From Septoria linicola (Eukaryota; Ascomycota; Dothideomycetes; Mycosphaerellales; Mycosphaerellaceae), in contig CP099418.1 of assembly GCA_024114885.1 (NCBI GenBank), forward strand, positions 2,418,001 through 2,482,000: a DNA stretch of 64,000 nt. The letters run 5' to 3'. A program made the translations under genes and the position numbers. This document shows positions 55,121 to 64,000 of this stretch, in pieces. The first letter of the stretch is position 1; each line of letters begins with the position of its first letter. A model generated the notes under the pieces. The model searched no databases and was not told where the DNA came from. It saw only the letters and a program-made list of their open reading frames with translations.

Positions 55121-55864
55121 GATCTTGGGAATCTCGGGCTGTTTATCAGCTCCCAGCCACCAGACGATTCGACTTCGAGTCTTCAGCCTCGCGTTGGCGC
55201 CAGTGCTTCCACTTCGAGCGATCACAGTACAGAAAACCTCACACTCTGGCAAGCCTGGCCGCCGGACACCATGTACACGATTACCTGCCCACACTTCGCC
55301 ACCAGGGCAGCTTTGCTCTCAAGCTCTAAGGCAGCATAATTGTGTCAGACAGGCCCCGTCGAAGCCAGCGCTTGCAAATTGGCTCGGTCGCACGAGTACA
55401 GTACTCGTAGCTCCTTGGCTTCTCCTCGAGTAGTCTGCGCTGCGCCCATGGCCTGGGAAGAAAGCCAGTGCAGGGCGCGCACCATACGTGCTTTGCCAAG
55501 TGGAGGTGAACTATCACTGGACCCGCAATTGGTTGATGGATGTGCCCGAGCGAGGGCGTCCGCGCTGGACGATGTGCTCTTTTACTGACCTCCTTACAGT
55601 GTCACATCTGACGCTGGGTAAGATTACTGAGTGGGAAGTTCTGGTGGGAGAGGAGCGACAAGAGGCAGCCTATACTTTTGGCATATCTACAAAGGTCCAT
55701 GTGCAGGACCAAATAGGAACAATCGCATACTGTTCAGGTTTGGAACAATTCCAAGCCTTCGTCAGTCCTCTCAACTCTCGTGCAGGACTTTACACGTTGT
55801 CACAGTGCAAAGTCTTTCACAAACAGTGACATGCTCTGCTTGTTCTTTTGCTAAAGGAGACGAC
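55121..55864. other. Convergent intergenic region
   Basis: 744 bp between the SUZ-domain and bHLH gene ends. Open frames here lack any resemblance or splice support. Confidence 0.4.
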
Positions 55865-57309
55865 TTAGTTGCTGAGCAAATCTCTTACACTCATCCCACC
55901 CCCTGCCGCCCTCGCAAGCTCACGCTCGGGCTGTGAAGTATGCCAATTCCGTCGATCATGATTCAGCATCAGCAATGCAGCAGTTGCTTCCTGATCAAGT
56001 TCATGTTCACTTCTCCCTCCGTTGCGCGCCGCCCCGCGCTGCTTGTCGGTCAACTCGGCAGTTGCACCTTCAGCTATGTGTCGAAGATGTGAAGCAGAAT
56101 CGATGGGCTTCAGCGCAGGACTGCCGAGACCAAAAGCGCTGCCAAAAGCTGGTGCAACATGGTGGAGCTGAGGTCCAAATGCTGGAGAAGCTTGGTTCGA
56201 ATGGAAATATGGTGAGTAGCTGCTCGCCGCTGAGGAGATGGAGTAGTGCCTGCCTGCCCCGATAGAAAAGACTGATGGAGATGTTGTTGTCGTGGTTGTG
56301 ATTTGCGACAGAGATGGCAGAGACACGATCGAATTGGAGTGCTCGAGAGCGGCGGTGGCGGGTGTCGCCGTTCCCTCGCCCGGTTCATGCTGGTCGTCGT
56401 CCATTTCTTCGTCGTCATCTTCTTCTGCGGCATCTGCGTATGTTTGACGGCGGTAGGGTGGCGGTGGCTGTCGTTCCGATTGTGTAAATGAAGTTTGAGT
56501 CTTCAGATCAGCCACGCACTGTTCTAAATATCGGAGATACTCAGTGCTCGCCTTTATATCGTCAGCTGGTGCTCATTCTGTCGGCTTCACGTTGGTTTCC
56601 CACCTACCTGAAGGATAGCCAATTTGTGCATTTCTTGTCCTTGACAAGCTGGAATCATGTCTTTCAACACGCCAAACTCCTCGTTCATTTTCGATCGCCT
56701 CCTTCGCTCAATCAAGCTATGCGCGGTCTTCCTGGCAATCTTACGACCCGCAGCTGTTGTTCCAGAGTTGGCTGCTTTCCTCTTGCTCCCAGCCTTCGTT
56801 GCAGTGGCGTTTTCTCCTGTTGCAGGCACCTTCGAAGCGGAGCTGGACTGCGTCTGCTGTTGCTGCTCGCTCTCCTTTGGCTTCATCTGAATGATCTTGC
56901 GCGACCTTGTGGGTGGAGGCGGAAGCGCGAAATCATCCTTGGTGATGACTGGGCCATTGCTTGGGGCTGGTCGCTTCCTCGAAGCTTCGACTGGTGAAGT
57001 TGGGGAAACCGGACGGTATGAGCTATGTGACGACTCTGAGCCATTGACAGACGGGGTGGTAGAGCTGGAATGGGCTCGATCGACTTGTTCTTGATAGGCG
57101 GTTGGCGGCAGATGCAGTGCTGGCCCGGCATTGTAGCCCTCTTTGCCTCGAATGTCGCTGCTGGAGCCCGGAGTGGGCGGGGGATTGGGTCGCGGCATCA
57201 CGGCAGCAGCAGGTGCATCAGGTCCTGTGCTAGACACAGACACAGGCCGCCGGGCTTGGAATATGTGCTGAGCGTAGGAAGTCACGGTGGGCAACTGGAC
57301 AGCGGACAC
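55865..57309 (-). CDS. bHLH transcription factor
   Basis: Exons 57309-56608 and 56551-55865 give 462 residues. The head is Pro/Ser-rich and disordered, with a KRKAANSG basic patch. The bHLH is at about residues 193-250: basic region RKIARKTAHSLIERRRRSK, helix 1 MNEEFGVLKDMIPACQGQEM, a short loop, and helix 2 HKLAILQ joined across the intron to ASTEYLRYLEQCVADLK. His, Glu and Arg in the basic region predict E-box (CANNTG) binding. The tail has an acidic patch (EEDDDEEMDDD), Thr/Ser stretches and a conserved-looking HELDQEATAALLMLNHDRR. It resembles fungal bHLH regulators of metabolism or phosphate; the exact orthologue is undecided. Confidence 0.88.
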
Positions 57310-57996
57310 AGTCTGTTAAGAAATGGACCGCGCGACACAGAGCTGCATGTGCGTGAGCCGAAGATGAGGCCTTGCAGATGACAGACATGCTGAGAGCAGA
57401 CAGCGCGCAGCGCAAGCACGTTTCCAGTGTCGCGTGCCATCATTCGAGCAGTCCACAAGTCCGAAGTCAAGAAGATCCCCAGGAAGCCAATCAGAAGGGC
57501 ACGTGCGTGCAGGACCTCAACCTTGCAATCGAGCAATTCTTCTCCGCTCAACGGCCTCCCTGATACTCCTACTGCCATTGATTGTGGCTATCAGCAGAGC
57601 GCTCTGTGCATGAGAGGCTACGATCACACATCATTGGCTCGTGAGAAATGCTGTACTTTGCTTCAGAGCTTGTCACATGGCGGCGTGCTGCGTCGATCAT
57701 TTCGCGGCCTCTGCGCCCATCACATGCTATCCCAGTCAAAGTGGCTCACGTTGATCCCAAGCTGGCTATTGAACAATCATCACACGATAATAACATGAAG
57801 CTGGGACGCATATCGTGTATGCTGCCTGAAGTGACGAGAACAAGCTTGTGAGACTGGAAATGGAGAGCTGGGTTGCGATTTCAGTTTGAACATAAACAGT
57901 TACCCTTGTAGCATATGGCCTTTACTATTCAAGTCCAGTCGAAAGCACTGGAGCCACTTCGACCTTGCTGCGTCTCAGTCCTGCCTTCACAACTCT
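57310..57996. other. bHLH promoter region
   Basis: 687 bp between tandem minus-strand genes. No gene seen. Confidence 0.4.
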
Positions 57997-59009
57997 TCAC
58001 ATTGCCTTCACAAACTCACCTTGAAAGTCTCCCGCCTTCGCTAAGCTTGACTGACAGACGTAACGAATTTCCTCACGACGTTCAGTCAAGAGCACGTTCT
58101 TGAGTCGCTTCTCATCACGGAATCTCTTGCCACAGCTCGGGTGGCAGTCGCGCGTCGCAATGATTTTGCACGTTGGCTCCTTTGGATCAATAGAATCGAG
58201 AAAGTCATTCTCGTCTCGATACACAACCACGCGCAGAGCAGTTCTGCGGGGCCAGTCTCCATAAGAAGCCTCCATGACCTAGAGCATCGTCAAATTGTGC
58301 GTGGCTGCTGACTGCTCTCGAATGCACCTACCATCTGTTCCAGAGGAGTACCGTCTCTGGCGCTCCTATTCACTGGCAGCCAGTGCCGAAGGGCTTTCAT
58401 TCGATTGGCCTTGAAGAGTCGGTGCCATTGCTCAGTCCGTTGCCACCAGAAGGTCTCCAACGCTTCGATGAAGTCGTCCCTCGGCAAGCTTAAACCAAGC
58501 ACCTGCAGCGCCGCGGGATTCTCAGCCAAGAAACGCTTTACAACATCTGCACTGGTGATGCCCTTCGCCGCCTGAAATGACAGCTTCGATGGCTTCTCCC
58601 CACCGCACCGATAACAGTCTTCATCATTCAGCAGTGTTTTCTCCCAAAGCTGCACAAGCACGTCCTTTGCCGCAATCTCTTCTCGCAGGTCCACGGCTAA
58701 CGACTTGACCTTGACGGCAGCCATCAGATCGTAGTCCGTACGCGTGCGCCAGAACGCATTGAGCTTATCGAAGCCCGCCTTCTTGGGCGAGCTGAAGCCG
58801 GTCAACGATCCGGGCATCTTTGTATCGATCGTTGCTTCGGGGTTCAGAACATTCGGGTCTGCATCGACAGTTTCCAGGAGCCGTTGGTGGTCTGACAATG
58901 GTTCGAAGTCCTGTGCGACAATGCGCCGACTAGGCCGGCAATCTGGACAAGTTGGCCTGAAGCAGATTGACGACTGGACCACCAGGGCAAATATATTCGC
59001 CTGTTCCAC
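57997..59009 (-). CDS. Hypothetical protein with Cys pairs
   Basis: Exons 59009-58332 and 58278-57997 give 319 residues; the start could be the Met at 58820 (KMPGSLTGFS). I recognise no family. It has a CFRPTCPDC cluster near residue 16, CYRCGG near residue 138 and CKIIATRDCHPSCGKRF near residue 263, which may bind zinc. The middle is helical with Trp-rich blocks (ALETFWWQRTEQWHRLFKAN). The intron (gtaggt...ctctag) restores frame between two otherwise separate open frames, which supports a real gene. Probably lineage-restricted. Confidence 0.6.
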
Positions 59010-60759
59010 GGGCAGACAGATTTTGACTATCTACACGCAGTTTTCAGACCTGAACAGGCTCTCGAATGATCTGACTAACTGATCAGCACGACTCCAATCA
59101 CAATGAGATGGTGAGGGAGAGGAAGTCCAGCGCGAGTGCAAATCAGAGATTTTGATTAAGAGCTTCATTGTTATTTTCCATGAATCCGCAAATTTATTTA
59201 CATCATTCGAGCTGTGCTATGAACTAGGGTGGTAGGGCAGAGAGGACGTACCATGCAAGCAGAGGCCGAATCACGACTTGATCCCTTTGTGCTACAGAGC
59301 CCGTCAGCGCCTGAGCTCATGATGTTGCCAAGTTGCGAGTGAGTATGAGGCGTCTCAGGCTCATTAAATCATTTGGTAATGCCTCAACGCAAGGCACATT
59401 CGTTGAAGTGCGCTTGCTTCGCGAAGTAAAGGGTCATCACAGGAGCGTGAGGGAAAGTACTGCAGTGCATACCTACGCCATATTAGCTCCCGGTCCTTGG
59501 GCTGTGTAGCTGTAATGAATGTGAAGTTGAGAGGGTGCTCAGTATTTTCAGTGTTATTTTGCTCATTGCAAGACACATGCTTTAGATGTGCACTTGCTCG
59601 AACAGTGTGAATGGGATCGTCATTGAATTGGGGCGCCGAAGTGGTGAGGACCGTACCTGCACAACGTCAGTCATACATATCGCACTTGTATTCATGAAAA
59701 CCATGTGAAGTGGAAGATGTCAGTCGACGCTTTCTCAACAAGCATCCCACGCCCCAACACCCCCAAGGATTGTACGTCCTCGTTTTTACGGATGCAGAAC
59801 GTAGAGAGCAGTCTGTCCGCCCGTTGCGTTGTAGTGCTCATCATTCGGGAAGTGGGCGGTGTGTGTATGGTGGAAGATGTACCTGATTGCAATGTCAGTT
59901 GTTATTCGTGTATTGTTGAACAGTATCAATGTGCAGAGAAGACCATGATCAGACAAGGCTGAAACTATTTATTGACAGGTTCGACATGTATATCTTCCGA
60001 CCGAGGAATGCCATTCGTGTGTCAAGATATCATCACAAAGGGTGAATGTGTTGGAGTTGCAGGTGATGTGTGTGGTCTTACCTTTTGAAATGCGCCCAGT
60101 TTCGGGCGGAAGAGCTTACCCAGCGCAAGGGCAGGGTTGACATTTTGGCGTGTCGGACGTCTGTGCATATCGGCGATATCACATTACACTGTCAGGCTTG
60201 CATCAGTAAATGGAGCCAAGCAACAGCCAAGATGTGCATATGTAGAGCAGTAGATCAGAATAATTCTAGAGCTTTGTTTTTATCCTGTAGGCGGTCAGAG
60301 CATGTCTAAGCGAGATGTGGGCAGGCACGCCGCAGAAATGACGGCCGCTCTTTGGAATTGACTTACCTTCACGATCGATAGGAGTTGGATTGTTCGTGTT
60401 GAAGTGTATCATCAAGTACCTGCTTCCGACTGGATCAGGAAAATGGACATACCGAGTGGACATCCCATGCCGGGCTCCCAGCGCGAAGCTCAGCCCGGCA
60501 TCATCAGTGGCAGAATCATTGCGCACTGAGTGGAACGCGGTATGGAATCGCGTATTTCAGAGTCGACGTGGTTGTAAGGTGTCGGTGAGAAGTCAGAAAA
60601 AGGAAGACGCGCAGCAGAGATGTCGGAAAAATATTGAAATTTAGCGTGTTCGGCAGCAGCCGCGATTGGCGGCCTCACTTGAGGCCTTACCACTTTCTCT
60701 CCACCAACATCAATTGCTCAGTCTCGTCCCTGCAATAACAGTCGGCCAGATCATCCAGT
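59010..60759. other. Divergent region with splice-like minus-strand motifs
   Basis: 1.75 kb between divergent genes. On the minus strand between about 60455 and 59470 there are many AG|GTA[A/C/T] sites that resemble splice donors, spaced 30-250 nt. Short open pieces between them do not join to a protein I recognise. It may be a spliced non-coding RNA or a decayed gene, so no gene is called. Confidence 0.35.
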
Positions 60760-61699
60760 ATGGCGCGCATAGCTGTTGGACAGATTACATCAACCGCCAG
60801 TATGGTGGAGAACCTGGCGCAATGTCGAACAGCAATACGGAAAGCTGTTGCTGGAGGCGCAAAGGTGGCAGCTCCATCAGCAACACAGTGGACCCGCGTG
60901 ACTGATCGCAAGGTAGTCGTAGGCGCTGTTCCTCCCGGAAGCTAGTGATTACATTGGCAGCTCGCCAACGCAGTCGCTCCAGCTCTGCAAATCTGCTGAA
61001 CATTCACCCTTTGTGCTTGGCCTGAGAGAAGATGCGAAGCAGCACTCCCTCGCAATATCTGTGGGCATCCACGAGCCGAGCACTTCCAACTCCAAGCGCA
61101 TCAGAAACACTTTGGTATGGATTGACGAGAACGGCTCAATCACGCAGCGCTACCAGAAAGTGCATCTGTTCGATCTTGACATTCCTGGAGCAACCATGAA
61201 GGAAAGTGATACAGTTGAGCCTGGAACTGAGCTTCCCACCCCGTTCGACTCCATTGCTGGCAAGATCGGTGCCATGATATGCTTCGATCTGCGCTTCCCG
61301 GAGCTCGCGTTGGCTCTCATGCGGCGAAAGGCCGAGATCCTCTTGTACCCATCCGCTTTCACTGTTCCAACTGGCAAGGCACATGTAAGTGTATCGCCAC
61401 TGTCTTGGATCAATTGATGCTAATCACGTCGGCAGTGGCTTGCTCTACTTCGCGCGCGTGCAATTGAGACCCAAACCTACGTAGTGGCTGCAGCTCAGGT
61501 CGGAAGACATAACGAGAAGCGTACCAGCTATGGCCACAGTCTAGTGATTGACCCCTGGGGCGAAGTCGTGGCCGAGTGTGGTGGGGAGCAGCAAGACGAT
61601 CCAGAAGTGGTCTTTGCTGATATCGACCTGGAGAAGGTGCACAAGATTCGCACACAGATGCCACTCCTGAGGAGGACAGATGTCTATGCGCAGATTTAG
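60760..61699 (+). CDS. Nitrilase-family amidase (deaminated glutathione amidase type)
   Basis: Exons 60760-60864, 60923-61384 and 61436-61699 give 276 residues. Nit-branch enzyme of the carbon-nitrogen hydrolase family; the best match is the fungal deaminated-glutathione amidase (yeast Nit2), a metabolite-repair enzyme. Omega-amidase is the alternative. The catalytic triad is present: Glu in LFLPEASDYI, Lys in QRYQKVHLFDLDIPG and Cys in GAMICFDLRFPEL. The conserved WLALLRARAIETQTYVVAAA and GHSLVIDPWGEVVAE follow intron 2. The first intron has an unusual gtggca donor, but the join restores AGGAKALFLPEASDY. Confidence 0.92.
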
Positions 61700-62716
61700 T
61701 AGACCGACTTTTCGCCTCGTATTCATGCACATGACATCAGAATTTTCACGTAATGAAGCGCACCGCTAGGTATGAGGGACAAGCAGCGCCATCTATTTAC
61801 TCAGAAGCCTCGAACGCATGAGCTTCAGTCTGCTGTGTAAGAATCACTAGTCATGTACGATATTTTTTTGTGCTTACTCATCAGGCGAAGTAGCAAAGTG
61901 AGTTGACACGTCTCAATTATCACAATCGAGCTTTGACTAACATTCGCCCAGGTGGTTACTGCGTAAGTCGACTACGACATTAAGATTAATGTCATAAATG
62001 CTAACTTTGCACAGGATTGACTAGAATTCCACTAATGTGGTCTCTGCGATCAATTCCCTTCGGGGGCGTAGGTGTATGTGTCACCACCACCTTCATACGT
62101 GGTCTGTTACTAACAAGCATCCAGTCGAATCCTGCCTTCGTCGATATCTTTTTGGTTTCTGGCTCGATGCATGACTTTTTGCTGGATGAGCAGTGACTCA
62201 GCCCAAACACCACTTACTTGTATACCAATACTTGGAGCCAGTATATGAGCAATGCTGCATCTGCTTGTTCTTCAATGATCAACTGTCTTCGAACAAACTG
62301 ATGTATGCAGCAAGACGGCCGTGCTCTTTGGTGATGTCGGGCATAGCGGGACTTCTTTTGTGCCGTCTTCGATTACTGAGGCTTCACTCATGATTGAGGA
62401 TGACACAGTCTTGCTGTTAGGACAGATCCACTCTATTCAGACGAACGAAGTGAAGCGTTCATGGTAGAGATCGTCCAGCTTGTGTACACGCAATAGGTGA
62501 TTGGGAGATTCACTACAATCGGTCACTTTGATAAAGTTACGGAGATTGACGTGAGACACGCGTAGCAACGAGGGATGCCGATATTCCAAGCGCCAAGTGC
62601 GCGGATTTTGATTCGCGTTCGTAGGCTTTGCAGATAGCGACGATATGATATACATGAGGTTACACGCGCGGCAGAGACGTGCCTGCTTGGCCGTTGAGTC
62701 TGCAGCAATGACCAGA
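61700..62716. other. Convergent intergenic region
   Basis: About 1.0 kb between the Nit and ZDS1 gene ends, AT-richer near 61840-62000. No gene seen. Confidence 0.4.
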
Positions 62717-64000
62717 TCACCACAGCTCTTCTTCTTTCTCATCGTCGTTCCAAAGTCCGTTGTGGTGATCGTGTGACTGAGTGGACTTCTGGTACCCAAG
62801 GTAATCGTGGGCGTTAGCCACTTTGTACCCGTTGGAAGAGCTGTTCCCACCTGGAGAGCCATTAGCCCGAGCATTCTCCCGTGAACCTTTCGACAATGGT
62901 CGTCCGTACTCATCAGCAGAAGCCCGCCGAGCAGGGCTTGCAGAACTTTGATCTCGTTGCCCTTCATGCACCGCATCGAAGCTGGTACGAGTCTCAGAAG
63001 CCGCATTGGTGGCATCTTGCCTTGCCTGTTCCTAACGAATGATGTCAGTGCTAAAGTATCAGAACTTGTGGGCGTGCAGGACTTACTTCTTGCCATCGTT
63101 GATACTGATTGTATTCGGGAGGCTGCTGTTGCTGCTGCTGTTGTTGCTTCTGCTGTTGCTCCCTCTGCTGGGCCGTCCGTTGGGCAGGTATTTGCATCTG
63201 AGGATGCATCATCTGCACTTTTGCCAGATACGAATACATGAAGTTTGAAAGCAGCACTTGACTGTAAAGTGCTCGTCTCGGGTTTGCCAGCTTAATGTGG
63301 GCCATCCTGTAGATTGCCCGTTCCTCAAGAATACTGAATCTCGTCCAGTTGTAGTCAATGTCCGGCTTCAAGATCCGCGGCGGTGGCTCTGGAGAGTGGT
63401 GTCGGTCTCCTTTCCGTTTTCTTTCTTTGAGATCGCCATCCGAGGTCTTCTTCTTGTTGCCAAAGATTGCGGAAAGCAGACCGGATTCCTTGTCCTTTTC
63501 CTTTTTGGAAGACTCCGATTTCTTGCCGTCTTTCCTGCGTTCCTCTTCCAGCTTGATATCTTCACGATTGAGCACTACGCTCTCTCTTCCACGTACCGGA
63601 ACAGTACCATCAATCGAATTTTGAAGCACATCGAGCCTCGCCTTGTCTGTGGAGTTCTTCGATAGCTTGCTCGATTTTGAGGACTTGGCAGAGTCGGCAT
63701 TGTTGTCTTCTTTTGATTTGTCGTCACTCCCTAGAATCCATTTCCAGCTACTTTTGCGAGGCCCATCCTTCTTCTCGGCCTTCTTTTCTTCGAATGTTGG
63801 GATCATGGTGAGTGAGTCTGTGCCCATACCACCACTACCAGGCAATGGTGATGGATTCGAAGACAGATCATCCAATTTTGACGAGGGCGGATTTTGACGG
63901 CCGGGAACTGGTCGTGTATGTGCTCCACCACGTTGAAACTGTCGAGGCACTTCATGCGAAGACTTGCGCTCAGGGATGGATTGGGCCAAAGTATTGACTG
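62717..64000 (-). CDS. ZDS1: ZDS1-like regulator of polarity/PP2A, 5' part missing
   Basis: Exons >64000-63087 and 63031-62717. The frame is open to the right edge, so the start and an unknown length lie outside. Zds proteins control Cdc55-PP2A localisation, mitotic entry and polarity in yeast. The Zds C-terminal domain is clear: SGLLSAIFGNKKK, then YNWTRFSILEERAIYRMAHI, KLANPRRALYSQVLLSNFMY, SYLAKVQMMHP. Before it is a Lys/Ser-rich charged region; after it a poly-Gln run and a polar tail ending NDDEKEEELW. The intron of 55 nt lies just after the Gln-rich stretch. Confidence 0.9.
63124..63170 (-). repeat. Poly-Gln coding repeat in ZDS1
   Basis: CAA/CAG-rich stretch read on the minus strand as mostly Gln with one Lys. 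Mixed codons suggest it is translated and may vary in length. Confidence 0.8.

Noticed and set aside
59364..59576. 70-codon minus-strand frame ending in LALRHYQMI
   Set aside because: Looks protein-like, but no start, splice partner or family could be assigned; mentioned only with the splice-like cluster.
1..64000. Secondary-metabolite cluster around the BAHD acyltransferase
   Set aside because: No polyketide, peptide or terpene synthase, P450 or transporter near it; the acyltransferase stands alone.
1..64000. tRNA, rRNA, CRISPR or transposon remnants
   Set aside because: No cloverleaf-like sequence, array, terminal inverted repeat or transposase-like frame was seen by eye; a covariance-model and repeat search would be needed to be sure.

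Overview
This window is nuclear DNA from a filamentous ascomycete (Pezizomycotina). The evidence is the gene density (33 protein genes in 64 kb), introns of mostly 45-90 nt with GTAAGT-like donors and CTAAC-like branch points, and families such as the But2 domain, Zds1 C-terminal domain, fungal Myb and C2H2 regulators, and fungal FAD phenol-hydroxylase-like enzymes. The composition suggests a dothideomycete, but that is an inference. No rRNA, tRNA, CRISPR or recognisable transposon was seen. Exon joins were worked out by hand from splice motifs, reading phase and family knowledge, so exact boundaries are predictions.

Layout, 1-16 kb: an acyl-protein-thioesterase-like hydrolase, a secreted But2-domain protein, a small membrane protein, a 64-residue four-exon hydrophobic micro-protein (6387-6784), a Snc-type v-SNARE, and a glutamine-synthetase-like ligase diverging from a short-chain dehydrogenase across a 944-bp promoter with a perfect inverted repeat. 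Then follow a second acyl-protein thioesterase with a 12-nt exon, a LigB-type dioxygenase, and the complex I subunit NDUFA2 diverging from mitochondrial pyruvate carrier MPC2. 17-28 kb: a SnoaL-like protein, a His-rich MMT-type cation diffusion facilitator, two Myb-like regulators separated by about 3 kb of empty DNA, and a BAHD-type acyltransferase followed by a 23-G run.

28-43 kb: the endocytic adaptor AP180, then a metabolic block of four neighbours: isoaspartyl peptidase/asparaginase, aldehyde dehydrogenase, FAD-dependent aromatic hydroxylase and an eight-exon amidase. The dehydrogenase appears to carry a frameshift and has no clear ATG. After these come the MRS2 magnesium channel, with a 35-nt intron or a frameshift, and a small secreted protein. 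43-64 kb: a C2H2 transcription factor, a hypothetical protein, ERG26 of sterol synthesis diverging from a UBE3D-like E3 ligase, a secreted alpha/beta hydrolase, a SUZ-domain protein, a bHLH regulator, a hypothetical protein, a Nit-type amidase and the 3' part of a ZDS1 gene cut by the right edge.

Most genes are housekeeping (mitochondrion, membrane traffic, sterol, ubiquitin) mixed with accessory nitrogen and aromatic catabolism. The most interesting points are the split micro-protein gene, the two places where a conserved reading frame breaks, the amide/aromatic catabolic block and the palindrome between the ligase and dehydrogenase genes.
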